From NCBI GenBank assembly GCA_016287755.1, contig JAEEWT010000007.1, positions 1-64,000 on the forward strand: 64,000 nt of DNA, in the 5' to 3' direction. Origin of the DNA: Prevotella sp. GTDB lineage: Bacteria > Bacteroidota > Bacteroidia > Bacteroidales > Bacteroidaceae. Positions within the stretch are counted from its first letter, which is position 1, and every line of letters begins with the position of its first letter. Shown here one piece after another: positions 43,946-53,381 of the stretch. The notes under the pieces were generated by a model that searched no databases, had not been told where the DNA came from, and worked only from the letters and a program-made list of their open reading frames with translations. The translations under genes were made by a program, and so were the position numbers.

Positions 43946-44587
43946 TTAAAGTGTTTGTGATTCCAGATAATCGGAAATAACCAGATCGCACAAAGGCGCA
44001 ATGCTCTCTGCGGGATTCGTGGTTGACAGTCCTACCACGCACATGCCTGCTGCCCTACCCGATTTCAGTCCGTTGAAACTATCCTCAAAGACCACACAGT
44101 CAGCAGGATCAGCGCCAAACCGTGCTGCAGCCCGCAGATAGCAGTCGGGCGACGGTTTACTCTCGGCAAAATCCTCTGAGGTGAGAATTGCATCAAAGAG
44201 CGAAGTAAACTCAGGGTGCGAAGCATACACCGCCTCCATCTTCACCTTGTTACTGCTTGTAACGACGGCCGTTTTCACACCTTCCTGGCGCAGACGTTGG
44301 ATATAGTTGAGGAAGCCAGCAACATATATGAAGTTCATCTTCGACTCAAACTCATTCAGTCGTTCGGTAATCTTCCCCTGTTCCTCCAGTAGATCACCCG
44401 AGAAATGAGCGTCAAAAATCTGCGTAAGCGTCTGTCCTTTGATGCGGTGTTCCAGTCCGGGCTCCTCAGGATGATAGCGTCGGCACTGTTCCCCCCAGAA
44501 AACAGAGTACTGCGGTTCTGTATCGAAGACCACCCCGTCAAGGTCGAACAAGGCAGCTTTGAAACGGATATCGTATATGGATTGCAT
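43946..44587 (-). CDS. HAD-family phosphatase/phosphomutase-like enzyme
   Basis: This 213-residue protein has motif I FDLDGVVFDTEPQ at residues 14-26, motif II TSSNKVKMEAV, motif III Lys in ESKPSPDCY and motif IV VFEDSFNGLKSG, with a helical cap. This profile is shared by beta-phosphoglucomutases and sugar-phosphate phosphatases. It has its own repeat-embedded promoter (44621-44652) and precedes the MFS gene on the same strand. Confidence 0.88.
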   Translation of the reverse strand: MQSIYDIRFKAALFDLDGVVFDTEPQYSVFWGEQCRRYHPEEPGLEHRIKGQTLTQIFDAHFSGDLLEEQGKITERLNEFESKMNFIYVAGFLNYIQRLRQEGVKTAVVTSSNKVKMEAVYASHPEFTSLFDAILTSEDFAESKPSPDCYLRAAARFGADPADCVVFEDSFNGLKSGRAAGMCVVGLSTTNPAESIAPLCDLVISDYLESQTL

Positions 44588-44620
44588 GCGCTGTTTTGAT
44601 TGCTAATTATAAATCGGGTG

Positions 44621-44702
44621 CAAAGGTACGAAAAAACGAGAAAAAAGCCAAATGTATTTGGGTTTTTCCGAGTGATAGTAACTTCGGCGAAGCCAAAGTT
44701 GC
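44621..44702 (-). promoter_or_regulatory. Promoter embedded in a dispersed repeat
   Basis: On the minus strand, -33 TTTG (44649-44652 as CAAA) and -7 TACCTTTG (44621-44628 as CAAAGGTA) are 20 bases apart, and the spacer ends CTCGTTTTTTCG. Further upstream (44665-44700) is the block with CGAAG and CTTTGGCT that also occurs at the promoters at 14495-14606 and 56757-56872. Confidence 0.8.
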
Positions 44703-44729
44703 GCATTTTCTAAAATATAATGAAAAATA

Positions 44730-44761
44730 TTTGCTGTTTTCGTATGATTCTTGTAATTTTG
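44730..44761 (+). promoter_or_regulatory. Bacteroidota promoter
   Basis: TTTG (44730-44733) and TAATTTTG (44754-44761), with 20 bases between them. It drives the lipoprotein-rsmG-MBL-ruvC gene set. Confidence 0.7.
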
Positions 44762-44783
44762 CATAGGTTTTAGCGGATTCATC

Positions 44784-45596
44784 ATGAAAAAGTTACTCTT
44801 TTCTTCCCTGATGCCTATCCTGTTGATGGGCATCATCACTGCATGTGGTGGTAAAACAGACGGCAACGAAGCGGAGGCCGAGCTGGCGTTCGAGCGTATC
44901 GTCAAAGACACCACCATCCAACTCACCAACGATGCTTCCTCGCCGCAGGCTGAGGTACATCTGATGATCCATTATGCTACTGGCAAGAATGCGGCAACAG
45001 TGAACGATACCCTGCTGCGATCAGGCATTCTCACGCCCGACTACCTCTCTGCCAGCGGTTCGAAGATGAGTGCTGTGGAAGCCGTAGACTCCTTCCTCAT
45101 CAAGTATGCAGCCGACTACAAACAGGACTTCGGACGACTCTATGCCATGGATAAAGAGCATGGCACATCGTATAGTATCCAGTACTCATGCAACACCAAG
45201 GTAGAGAACGGCAGGAAAGGTATCATCAACTACATCGCCGAGGTGTATAGCTTCGCAGGAGGCGCCCATGGGGTGAACACAACCATCGTGAAGAACATCA
45301 ACGCTGAGACGGGTAAGATCCTGAAGCTGAGCAATGTCTTCGTTCCCGGCTATGAGCAAGGACTGAAGGATTTGATTGTGGAGAAACTGTGCAAGCAGTA
45401 TGAGGTCACAGATTTGAAAGGACTCCAGGAAAAAGGACTCTTTGTGGGCATAGACCCGTATGTTACGGAGAACTTCATCTTGGACGACGGAGAGATCACC
45501 TTTGTTTACTGCGATTCTGAGATTGCTCCGCACGCCGTAGGTGAGATCAAGGTGGAGCTGGACGATAAAGACATGAAGCATATACTCGCAAAATGA
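44784..45596 (+). CDS. DUF3298-type lipoprotein
   Basis: This 270-residue lipoprotein (MGIITACGG, Cys21) has a DUF4163-like N-terminal part and a C-terminal DUF3298 domain (YSFAGGAHGVNTTIVKNINA, LDDGEITFVYCDSEIAPHAV). The DUF3298 fold is shared with RsiV, a lysozyme-binding anti-sigma factor, but no sigma factor partner is next to it. Function is unknown. One base separates it from rsmG. Confidence 0.85.
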   Translation: MKKLLFSSLMPILLMGIITACGGKTDGNEAEAELAFERIVKDTTIQLTNDASSPQAEVHLMIHYATGKNAATVNDTLLRSGILTPDYLSASGSKMSAVEAVDSFLIKYAADYKQDFGRLYAMDKEHGTSYSIQYSCNTKVENGRKGIINYIAEVYSFAGGAHGVNTTIVKNINAETGKILKLSNVFVPGYEQGLKDLIVEKLCKQYEVTDLKGLQEKGLFVGIDPYVTENFILDDGEITFVYCDSEIAPHAVGEIKVELDDKDMKHILAK

Positions 45597-45597
45597 T

Positions 45598-46221
45598 ATG
45601 GAGACCATCCTAAGATATTTCCCCGAACTCACCGATACGCAGAAAGATCAACTGTCTGCGCTGTATGACCTGTATGCCGACTGGAACCAGAAGATCAACG
45701 TGATCTCACGCAAGGACATCGAGAACCTATATGAGCATCATGTGCTGCACTCACTGTCCATTGCCAAGGCCATTCACTTCCGTCCGGGCACCAAGATCCT
45801 TGATTTCGGTACTGGTGGCGGCTTCCCAGGTATTCCGCTGGCTATTCTCTTTCCTGAGTGTGAGTTCAAGCTCATCGACGGTACGGGGAAGAAGATCCGG
45901 GTGGCATCAGAGGTGGCACAGGCCATTGGCTTGAAGAACTGTCATCCAGTACATCTGCGCGGTGAGGAGGAGAAAGGGATGTACGACTTCGTGGTGAGTC
46001 GTGCGGTCATGCCCCTGCCCGACCTGATGAAGATCGTGAAGAAAAATATCTCAAGAAAAGACCAGATCAATTCCCTGCCCAACGGCGTCATCGTACTCAA
46101 AGGTGGCGACGTACAGGCGGAGATCCAACCCTTCAAACGAATCGCCGAGGTGCTAGACATCAATATGTGGTTCAAGGAGGAGTGGTTCAAAGGGAAGCAT
46201 ATTATCTATGTTCCAATCTAA
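45598..46221 (+). CDS. rsmG: RsmG, 16S rRNA m7G methyltransferase
   Basis: The 207-residue SAM-dependent enzyme methylates G527 of 16S rRNA (E. coli numbering). Visible blocks are DLYADWNQKINVISRKDIE, the SAM motif ILDFGTGGGFPGIPLAI, FKLIDGTGKKIRVASEVAQA and FVVSRAVMPLPDLMK. Family length is normal. It is preceded closely by the DUF3298 lipoprotein and followed after 18 bases by the MBL protein. Confidence 0.95.
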   Translation: METILRYFPELTDTQKDQLSALYDLYADWNQKINVISRKDIENLYEHHVLHSLSIAKAIHFRPGTKILDFGTGGGFPGIPLAILFPECEFKLIDGTGKKIRVASEVAQAIGLKNCHPVHLRGEEEKGMYDFVVSRAVMPLPDLMKIVKKNISRKDQINSLPNGVIVLKGGDVQAEIQPFKRIAEVLDINMWFKEEWFKGKHIIYVPI

Positions 46222-46239
46222 GAATAATTAAACTATCAT

Positions 46240-46884
46240 ATGCTAAAAATCCAACGTTTTGTATGTAATCCTTATCAGGAGAATACCTATGTGGTCAGTG
46301 ACGAGACACAGGAATGTGTGATCATCGATTGCGGCGTCTATTTCGACGACGAGCGACTATCACTCATCGAGTATATCAACGGCAATGACTTGACTCCTAA
46401 GCACCTGCTCTGCACCCACGGTCATTTCGACCATTGTATGGGAAATGACACGGTTTACTATGAATATAGACTGAGACCGGAGCTGAGTAAGAAGGATGAG
46501 TTCCTGATGAAGCACATGGACGATCAGGCCATGTACTTCTTAGGCATGGAGTATGATCGGGACACACCACCTGTTGGCAACTATCTGTCACCTGATGATA
46601 TCATCGAGTTCGGCTCACACCGTTTCAAGGTCATAGCCACCCCGGGACACACACCTGGCGGCATTACTTTCTACTGCGAGGAAGAGAAGGTGGCCTTCAC
46701 AGGCGATACGCTGTTCCAGATGAGTATTGGCAGAACTGATTTCGAAGGTGGCGATGATGCAGCCATGAGACATACCCTTAAGGAGGTAATCGGTAAGCTA
46801 CCCGCCGACACGACGATATGGAGCGGTCACGGACCGAAAACCACCATTGGTGACGAACTGCGGATGAATCCGTATCTTAGATAA
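46240..46884 (+). CDS. Metallo-beta-lactamase-fold hydrolase (glyoxalase II-like)
   Basis: This 214-residue cytosolic protein binds two metals with [41 protein letters not shown] and WSGHGP. The pattern matches the YcbL/glyoxalase II-like group that hydrolyse thioesters. Its stop codon (46882-46884) shares two bases with the first unit of a heptamer array that runs up to the ruvC start. Confidence 0.9.
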   Translation: MLKIQRFVCNPYQENTYVVSDETQECVIIDCGVYFDDERLSLIEYINGNDLTPKHLLCTHGHFDHCMGNDTVYYEYRLRPELSKKDEFLMKHMDDQAMYFLGMEYDRDTPPVGNYLSPDDIIEFGSHRFKVIATPGHTPGGITFYCEEEKVAFTGDTLFQMSIGRTDFEGGDDAAMRHTLKEVIGKLPADTTIWSGHGPKTTIGDELRMNPYLR

Positions 46885-46987
46885 GAAGCAAGAGGCAAGA
46901 AGCAAGAGGCAAGAAGCAAGAGGCAAGAAGCAAGAGGCAAGAGGCAAGAAGCAAGAGGCAAGAGGCAAGAAGCAAGAGGCAAGAAGT
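46883..46987. repeat. Heptamer array between MBL gene and ruvC
   Basis: Fourteen perfect 7-mers of two kinds, AAGAAGC and AAGAGGC, run from 46883 to 46980 and end in a fifteenth, AAGAAGT. The array overlaps the stop of the upstream gene (46882-46884) and the GTG start of ruvC (46986). It has no T in its perfect units, so it contains no stop or ATG in any forward frame. Confidence 0.95.
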
Positions 46988-47552
46988 GGGCAGTGAGAAG
47001 ATTATATTAGGCATTGACCCGGGTACGAACGTGATGGGCTACGGTTTGCTCAAGGTAACGGGTAACAAGGCGGAGATGATGGCCATGGGTGTCATCGACA
47101 TGCGCCGTGAGGATGATCCTTACCTGCGTTTGGGCAGAATTTTCGAACGGGTTACGGGTGTTATTGATGAGTTCCTGCCCAACGAGATGGCTATCGAAGC
47201 CCCGTTCTTCGGCAAGAACGTACAGTCGATGCTGAAGTTAGGAAGGGCGCAGGGTGTGGCCATTGCCGCAGCCATCCAACACAGCGTGCCCATCCACGAA
47301 TATGCTCCCATGAAGATCAAAATGGCCATTACCGGCAACGGTAATGCGTCGAAGGAACAGGTGGCGGGAATGCTGCAACGACTCCTTCATCTCAAGACCG
47401 ACGACATGCCGCACCTCATGGATGCTACCGATGCCTTGGCCGCAGCCTACTGTCATTTCATGCAGGCAGGAAAGCCCGAGAGTGATGTCCACTACCGCGG
47501 ATGGAAGGATTTCATCAACAAGAACAAGGAAAAGGTGAATAACGGATTGTAA
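46986..47552 (+). CDS. ruvC: RuvC, Holliday-junction resolvase
   Basis: The 188-residue endonuclease cuts Holliday junctions. The first acid is Asp11 in [13 protein letters not shown]; others are Glu in [10 protein letters not shown] and Asp in [12 protein letters not shown] near residues 145-148. The only plausible start is GTG at 46986 ([13 protein letters not shown]), inside the last unit of the heptamer array; no ATG lies between the array and the first motif. The repeat also supplies the purine-rich sequence upstream of the start codon. Seven codons precede LGIDPGT, in line with family N-termini. Confidence 0.9.
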   Translation: MGSEKIILGIDPGTNVMGYGLLKVTGNKAEMMAMGVIDMRREDDPYLRLGRIFERVTGVIDEFLPNEMAIEAPFFGKNVQSMLKLGRAQGVAIAAAIQHSVPIHEYAPMKIKMAITGNGNASKEQVAGMLQRLLHLKTDDMPHLMDATDALAAAYCHFMQAGKPESDVHYRGWKDFINKNKEKVNNGL

Positions 47553-47558
47553 CCCATC

Positions 47559-49043
47559 ATGCAGCGCATCATTCATATCGAGAACGGAATCACGCGCCAC
47601 CCCATGTGGCGTATGGCAGAACCCGTGAACTTCGAACTGCTCGACAAGGAGCATCTGGCCATCGTAGGTCCCAATGGCGGCGGAAAATCCATGTTGGTGG
47701 ATATCCTCACCAACGCCCATCCGCTGCTCATGAAAGATCCCGACTACGATTTCGCTCCCAGCACAAAACCCCTGGCCAGCGATAATATCAAATACATCAC
47801 GTTCAAAGACAACTACGGCGGTGATAACGACCGTACCTATTTCCTGCAGCAGCGGTGGAACGCCATGGAAATAGACAAGGAAACACCAACCTTAGGCTTC
47901 CTGTTGGAAGAGGCTTACCGCATGAGTGGTGAGGACACACCTGCACGACGGGCGTTGCAGCAACATCTCTATGAACTCTTCCATTTCGAACCCTTACTCG
48001 ACAAATATATCATCTTACTCTCCAGCGGCGAGATGCGTAAGTTCCAGCTGGCAAGAACGCTGCTGTCAGAACCGCGTGTGCTTATCATGGACAATCCCTT
48101 TATCGGACTTGACAAGGAGACACGCGAACAACTCAAGGAACTGTTGGTTGTTGTATCTCAGGAGAAAGCCCTGCAAATCATCCTCGTCTTGTCGAAGGTG
48201 GATGATATTCCTGATTTCATCACGCATGTAGTAGAGGTGCACGATAAGAAGGTTGGTGATAAGAAAACGCTTGGTGAATACCTCTCCACTCGTCCTCCCT
48301 TCCCCACTCGCGTACTCTCGGCAGAGCGTGAAAAGGAGATTCTCGACCTTCCCTACACAGAAACCGACAATCCTCCGCAGGAGATTATCAAGATGAATAA
48401 GGTGACCATCCAGTACGGACCGCGAATCATTCTCAGCAACCTCGACTGGACCGTTCTCAATGGCGAACGGTGGGCACTCAGCGGACAAAACGGTGCGGGG
48501 AAGTCAACCCTGCTCTCACTGGTATGTGCCGACAACCCGCAGAGCTACGCCTGTGACATTACCCTGTTCGGACGCCCCAGAGGAACGGGTGAGAGCATCT
48601 GGGACATCAAGAAACACATCGGCTATGTGTCGCCCGAGATGCACCGTGCCTACCAAAAGGACCTGCCCGCCATCCGGATTGTGGCCAGCGGACTGAAAGA
48701 CTCGGTGGGACTGTATGTAAAGCCCACGGAAGACGATTATGAGATCTGTAGGAAGTGGATGAGGATTTTCGGTCTGGAAGGACTGGAAGAACGAACGTTC
48801 CTGAAGCTCTCCAGCGGAGAGCAGCGCCTCGTCCTCCTGGCTCGTGCCTTTGTCAAGGATCCCCGTCTGCTCATCCTCGATGAGCCGTTACACGGTCTTG
48901 ACAACACCAACCGTCGGCTGGTCAAGGACATCATCGAGACGTTCTGTCAAAGGAAGAACAAAACGATGATCATGGTCACGCACTACCAAGAAGAACTCCC
49001 TGCGTGCATCACGAACTACATTGAGCTTTACCGGAAGAAATAA
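47559..49043 (+). CDS. Tandem ABC ATPase protein (ModF-like)
   Basis: This 494-residue protein has two ABC domains and no membrane part. Domain 1: Walker A GPNGGGKS (residues 37-44), signature LSSGEMRKFQ, Walker B VLIMDNPFIGLD. Domain 2: GQNGAGKS, LSSGEQRLVL, LLILDEPLHGLD. In domain 1 the catalytic Glu after the Walker B Asp is Asn, so only site 2 is expected to hydrolyse ATP fully. The layout resembles ModF/PhoT-like proteins of unknown role. It follows ruvC by six bases. Confidence 0.85.
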   Translation: MQRIIHIENGITRHPMWRMAEPVNFELLDKEHLAIVGPNGGGKSMLVDILTNAHPLLMKDPDYDFAPSTKPLASDNIKYITFKDNYGGDNDRTYFLQQRWNAMEIDKETPTLGFLLEEAYRMSGEDTPARRALQQHLYELFHFEPLLDKYIILLSSGEMRKFQLARTLLSEPRVLIMDNPFIGLDKETREQLKELLVVVSQEKALQIILVLSKVDDIPDFITHVVEVHDKKVGDKKTLGEYLSTRPPFPTRVLSAEREKEILDLPYTETDNPPQEIIKMNKVTIQYGPRIILSNLDWTVLNGERWALSGQNGAGKSTLLSLVCADNPQSYACDITLFGRPRGTGESIWDIKKHIGYVSPEMHRAYQKDLPAIRIVASGLKDSVGLYVKPTEDDYEICRKWMRIFGLEGLEERTFLKLSSGEQRLVLLARAFVKDPRLLILDEPLHGLDNTNRRLVKDIIETFCQRKNKTMIMVTHYQEELPACITNYIELYRKK

Positions 49044-50107
49044 TAGAACCAATACGTGTTGCCGTAGGTATCCCTCACGGCATTCTCCCGCTGCTGCTTG
49101 TCAGATTCCGACCGTGCCAACTTCTGGAAATCCTCGTAGTCGGCATCAGCCACACTGTTATGATAGGTAACCACCGGCGTATTACTCTTGTGCGTATAGA
49201 GCGTCAATGCCTCGCGGTAGTGCTTGGGAAGGTTAGCCGACTTGATATCATAGCATTTATACACCGACTTGGCGAAGCTCAGCAGATCCTTGTCCAGCAG
49301 GTAGGCACACAACCGATAGTCATCTGCCGCCTTCGTCGAGGCAAACCGTCTGATCTCCATCTCAGGATACATCACCGTGCTGGAGGCACCCTGTCGGGGA
49401 AGCAAGGCCTTGGAGCCGCTCACCGTCGGGTACTCGAACAGATGACTCCCCAGTCCGTTTGTCCTTGCCAGCGCATAGGCCCTCAGCTGGAACAACGACG
49501 CGTCAGTACGTCTCGCCCTTCGTCCTACCTCTAATGCCTTCTCATACTCCCCTTTCTTCAGTAATGTCTCTACGCGCATCTTACTGTGGAACAAGGCGTC
49601 TCTGTTACTGAAGGCACCCACCAGCAGGAACATCAACGCCATGGTGAGCAGGTTCACCCACATCATCCGCGAGAACGGACCGATATCGTTCATGGGCTGT
49701 TCGTACGGCTGATACTTCTTGAGCATGATGACCACAAAAACATAGATCACCAGCAGGAACGGACCCGTGAACAGCCAGTGTCCCATCGTACAACCAGCAT
49801 CAGAAATCTTCATTCCCGTCAGAATCGTCAGTATCAGCAACGAAGGGAAATAAGTAAGCGCATGCGCCCGTTTGTACAAACCCGTCAAACCGTAGGTTCC
49901 CAAGTGGATCAGGTACAACACAAAGGTGATGAGCAAGGCGCCTATCCAAGGCACGTAATACGTTTTGCCACCCGACAGCAGATGCTGTTCCACGGCAAGG
50001 ATGTCTGCCTGATAGAAATACAGGTAGCAAAACGTAAATATCAAGAACACTATCGCGCAGGCCATGTGCACCAACGACCTGCCGCTTTTAACCACGTTAT
50101 CTTTCAA
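49028..50107 (-). CDS. Multi-pass membrane protein with TPR-like tail
   Basis: This 359-residue protein has five hydrophobic segments in the first 175 residues and a soluble tail with a helix-repeat look (LLKKGEYEKALEVGRRARR, LFQLRAYALARTNGLGSHLF). The C-terminus (YGNTYWFYYFF) resembles that of the DUF6057-type protein at 40804-42681, and the general plan is the same, so I infer a distant relationship. It is the last gene of the MORN-glgB operon (gaps 15 and 23 bases), and its end overlaps the convergent ABC gene by 16 bases. Confidence 0.7.
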   Translation of the reverse strand: MKDNVVKSGRSLVHMACAIVFLIFTFCYLYFYQADILAVEQHLLSGGKTYYVPWIGALLITFVLYLIHLGTYGLTGLYKRAHALTYFPSLLILTILTGMKISDAGCTMGHWLFTGPFLLVIYVFVVIMLKKYQPYEQPMNDIGPFSRMMWVNLLTMALMFLLVGAFSNRDALFHSKMRVETLLKKGEYEKALEVGRRARRTDASLFQLRAYALARTNGLGSHLFEYPTVSGSKALLPRQGASSTVMYPEMEIRRFASTKAADDYRLCAYLLDKDLLSFAKSVYKCYDIKSANLPKHYREALTLYTHKSNTPVVTYHNSVADADYEDFQKLARSESDKQQRENAVRDTYGNTYWFYYFFR

Positions 50108-50130
50108 CGTACCGCGTGTTTACAAAACCA

Positions 50131-52194
50131 TTAATTCTTTTTCAGTACCACTGCCGAACGCGCAGGGATATACAGCTTCAGCCACTCCTTATGATCCTCC
50201 ACATAGAGCGGATCGAAGTTGGTGAGGTGTGTTATACTGTCGTCAGCGAAACCATGACCACCGAACTCCTTCGCATCCGTGTTCAGCACCACATCATAGC
50301 TGCCCGTAGGAACCAGGAAGCCATAGTCGGTGAACGAACGTGTGGGTGAGAAATTGAATACGAACACCAGGTCGCCTCGCATGAAGGCCAGCACCTGGTC
50401 GCCATCGTTATGCCAAATCTCCTGCACAGGAGTCTTCTGGAAGTTCTTCTGACTCTTGATCACCTTCAGCATCTCACGGTCGAAGTCGCCTAACCAGTGG
50501 TAGCACAGATCCTCATTATCCACCAGGTTCCACTGACGGCGGGCATACTTATAGCTCCAGCCGTTCCCCTCGCGTGGGAAGTCGATCCATTCCGGATGAC
50601 CGAACTCATTACCCATGAAGTTCAGGTAACCACCGTTGATGGCCGAGGCCGTCACCAAACGGATCATCTTATGCAGGGCAATGCCTCGTTCAGCCACGCC
50701 GTTCACATCCTTCTTTGCGAAGTGCCAGTACATATCCGCGTCAATCAGTCGGAAGATAATGGTCTTATCACCCACCAAAGCCTGGTCGTGACTCTCGCAA
50801 TACGAGATGGTCTTCTCATCAGGACGACGGTTCTTCACCTCCCAGAATATCGAGCTGGGTTTCCAGTTCTCATCACTCTGCTCCTTGATGGTCTTAATCC
50901 AGTAGTCGGGAATATTCATGGCCATGCGGTAGTCGAACCCATAGCCACCGTCCTCGAACTTCGCAGCCAATCCGGGCATACCGCTCACCTCCTCGGCAAT
51001 GGTAATGGCGTTCTTGTTCACCTCGTGGATGAGCTTATTGGCCAAGGTAAGATAGCAAATGGCATTATCATCCTGTCCGCCGTTGAAGTAATCCCCGTAG
51101 TTGGTGAATGCCTCACCCAGACCATGACTATAATACAGCATCGACGTCACACCGTCGAAGCGGAAGCCGTCGAAGTGGAACTCCTTCAGCCAGTATTTGC
51201 AGTTAGAGAGGAGGAAATGGATTACCTCATCCTTACCGTAGTCGAAGCACAGACTGTCCCAGGCGGGATGCTCATGCATGCCTCCTGCGTAGAAGAACTG
51301 GTTCGGATCGCCGGCCAGGTTTCCTAAGCCTTCCACCTCGTTCTTCACCGCATGACTGTGCACGATGTCCATAATCACAGCAATGCCGTTCTTGTGTGCC
51401 GTGTCAATCAGTTCCTTCAGTTCCTCGGGCGTACCGAATCTACTGCTGGCTGCAAAGAAAGAGCTTACATGATAGCCGAAGCTGCCATAGTAGGGATGCT
51501 CCTGAATGGCCATGATCTGAATGCAGTTATAGCCATCCTTGATGACACGCGGCAGCACATTCTCCTGGAACTCACGGTAGGTACCCACCTTCTCGGCATC
51601 CTGTCCCATACCAATATGGCACTCATAGATGAGCAACGGGTTCTTATCAGGTTTGAACGTCTTGCGTTTCCATTCGTAGGGTTTCTCCGGGTTCCACACC
51701 TGTGCCGAGAATATCTTGGTATTCTCGTCCTGTACCACTCGTCGTGCCCATGCTGGGATGCGCTCCCCTTCTCCACCGTTCCAGCGTACATGCATCTTAT
51801 ACAGGTCGCCGTGCTTCATGGCCTTGTTGGGCAGTTTCAGTTCCCAGTTACCTGTTCCTGCAATGCGTTTAGCCTTGTATTTCTCGTTCTCCTCCCAGTT
51901 ATTGAAATCGCCCACAAGGTAGATCTCCGTAGCATTCGGTGCCCATTCGCGGAACACCCAACCGCGTGCTGTCTTGTGTAAGCCAAAATAATCATACCCG
52001 CTGGCGAAGTCCTCCAACGATTTCTTCCCATTGCGTGTCAGTTGGTTAATCTTCCATACGGCATGGTCGTGCCTGCCGCGGATAGCCTCCTCAAACGGTT
52101 CCAGATAACCATCGTTCTGTACCAGTCCGATGTGTTTGGGCGCTGCCTTCTTGGCTGACGCCTTTTGGGTTGTCTCTTTCTTCCTCGTTGTCAT
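50131..52194 (-). CDS. glgB: 1,4-alpha-glucan branching enzyme
   Basis: This 687-residue cytosolic enzyme makes alpha-1,6 branches in glycogen. A basic N-terminal extension (KKETTQKASAKKAAPKH) precedes a CBM48 domain (FREWAPNATEIYLVGDFNNW) and the GH13 barrel. Region II is FDGFRFDGVTSM with the nucleophile Asp, region III ITIAEEVSGMP with the acid/base Glu, and region IV YCESHDQALVGDKT. The sequence type resembles the eukaryotic-like GH13_8 class found in Bacteroidota. It lies between the MORN-repeat gene and a membrane-protein gene. Confidence 0.95.
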   Translation of the reverse strand: MTTRKKETTQKASAKKAAPKHIGLVQNDGYLEPFEEAIRGRHDHAVWKINQLTRNGKKSLEDFASGYDYFGLHKTARGWVFREWAPNATEIYLVGDFNNWEENEKYKAKRIAGTGNWELKLPNKAMKHGDLYKMHVRWNGGEGERIPAWARRVVQDENTKIFSAQVWNPEKPYEWKRKTFKPDKNPLLIYECHIGMGQDAEKVGTYREFQENVLPRVIKDGYNCIQIMAIQEHPYYGSFGYHVSSFFAASSRFGTPEELKELIDTAHKNGIAVIMDIVHSHAVKNEVEGLGNLAGDPNQFFYAGGMHEHPAWDSLCFDYGKDEVIHFLLSNCKYWLKEFHFDGFRFDGVTSMLYYSHGLGEAFTNYGDYFNGGQDDNAICYLTLANKLIHEVNKNAITIAEEVSGMPGLAAKFEDGGYGFDYRMAMNIPDYWIKTIKEQSDENWKPSSIFWEVKNRRPDEKTISYCESHDQALVGDKTIIFRLIDADMYWHFAKKDVNGVAERGIALHKMIRLVTASAINGGYLNFMGNEFGHPEWIDFPREGNGWSYKYARRQWNLVDNEDLCYHWLGDFDREMLKVIKSQKNFQKTPVQEIWHNDGDQVLAFMRGDLVFVFNFSPTRSFTDYGFLVPTGSYDVVLNTDAKEFGGHGFADDSITHLTNFDPLYVEDHKEWLKLYIPARSAVVLKKN

Positions 52195-52209
52195 AATAAT
52201 AATCTTTTG

Positions 52210-53325
52210 TTATGAGCCGCGTTGTTTAATACCGTTGACATAGGTTCCTGTTTCGGTTACTTTGCCCGTGCGATCTTTCTCCACATATTTCCCATCGCGT
52301 TCATCGTTCTTGTAGCTTCCTTCAAAGCGGTTACCGTTCTTATCCTCCTCGATGGCTGCCCCATGGCGCTTACCGTTGTGATAGGTGCCGCGGAATTTTG
52401 AGCCGTCGTGGAAATGAATAATCACCTCGCCCTCAACAACACCGTCCTTGAAGTTCCCCTCAAAGATATCACCTGTTGCCTTGGTCAGCTTACCGCGTCC
52501 GTTCTGCTTGTCGTTCTTCCAGCTGCCCACATAGATATCACCGTTCTTCCACGAGAATGTGCCTTGTCCGTTCTTGTCACCTTCGCGGAAAGAGCCTGTG
52601 TACTTATCTCCGTTGGCATACTTGAAGATACCTTCGCCTGTGCGTTCGCCATGTTGGTAAGCACCCTCGTAGCGGTCGCCGTTCTGGAATTTATAGATAC
52701 CTCGACCGTTCTGGATATCATCCTCCCAGTCGCCATTGTACTCATCACCGTTGGCATATTTGTTCACGCCCTTGCCAGAACGCACGTTGTTAGCCCACAT
52801 ACCATCGTAGGTGCTGCCGTCGCCCCAGTCGAAGAAGCCCTTGCCCCATTTCATGTCCTCCTTCCACTCGCCGTTGTAGTAAGCACCGTTGGCAAAGGTG
52901 TATTTGCCCTTACCCTGTCGTTTGTCGAGCTTCCAGGTTCCGTCATACTGGTCACCATTATAATAGTACATAATGCCATGACCGTCCTGATAGTCGCGGA
53001 ACCACAGACCTACATATTTATTATTGTTCATGAAATAGTAGGTACCGCGGCCATGCTGCTGGTCCTGATACCATTCGCCTTCGTACTTCTCACCGTCAGA
53101 GAAGGTATAGACACCGTAGCCATGACGTTTTCCCTTCTGGTACTCACCTTCGTAGATATCGCCGTTCTTGTAGATGGCGCTGCCCTTGCCATGCGGCTTT
53201 CCGCCTACCATCTCGCCTTTATACTGTCCGCCATCCTTGGTTACACACGATCCCAGTGTAATCTTCTGGGCCATGATTGTAGCGGGTATTACCAATAGAA
53301 TCAGTGTTAATATTTTATGCTTCAC
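52210..53325 (-). CDS. MORN-repeat protein, 14 units
   Basis: After a signal peptide (LILLVIPATIMAQ) the 371-residue protein is almost wholly made of MORN repeats. I count 14 units of exactly 23 residues, typically YEGEWxxxxxHGxGxYxFxNGDK, for example DIYEGEYQKGKRHGYGVYTF. MORN repeats form beta-hairpin stacks and in eukaryotes bind lipids or partners. In Bacteroidota they are exported proteins of unclear role. It leads an operon with glgB, and its own promoter lies just upstream. Confidence 0.93.
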   Translation of the reverse strand: MKHKILTLILLVIPATIMAQKITLGSCVTKDGGQYKGEMVGGKPHGKGSAIYKNGDIYEGEYQKGKRHGYGVYTFSDGEKYEGEWYQDQQHGRGTYYFMNNNKYVGLWFRDYQDGHGIMYYYNGDQYDGTWKLDKRQGKGKYTFANGAYYNGEWKEDMKWGKGFFDWGDGSTYDGMWANNVRSGKGVNKYANGDEYNGDWEDDIQNGRGIYKFQNGDRYEGAYQHGERTGEGIFKYANGDKYTGSFREGDKNGQGTFSWKNGDIYVGSWKNDKQNGRGKLTKATGDIFEGNFKDGVVEGEVIIHFHDGSKFRGTYHNGKRHGAAIEEDKNGNRFEGSYKNDERDGKYVEKDRTGKVTETGTYVNGIKQRGS

Positions 53326-53350
53326 GATTTGTCTGTTTTAAATTCATCAC

Positions 53351-53381
53351 CAAAGGTATATAAAATAATCCATACTACAAA
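53351..53381 (-). promoter_or_regulatory. Promoter of the MORN-glgB operon
   Basis: Minus-strand -33 TTTG (53378-53381 as CAAA) and -7 TACCTTTG (53351-53358 as CAAAGGTA) are 19 bases apart. Confidence 0.75.

Noticed and set aside
46883..46987. Heptamer array as a CRISPR or as coding sequence
   Set aside because: The 7-bp period and absence of spacers rule out CRISPR. The open frames through it exist only because the units lack T.
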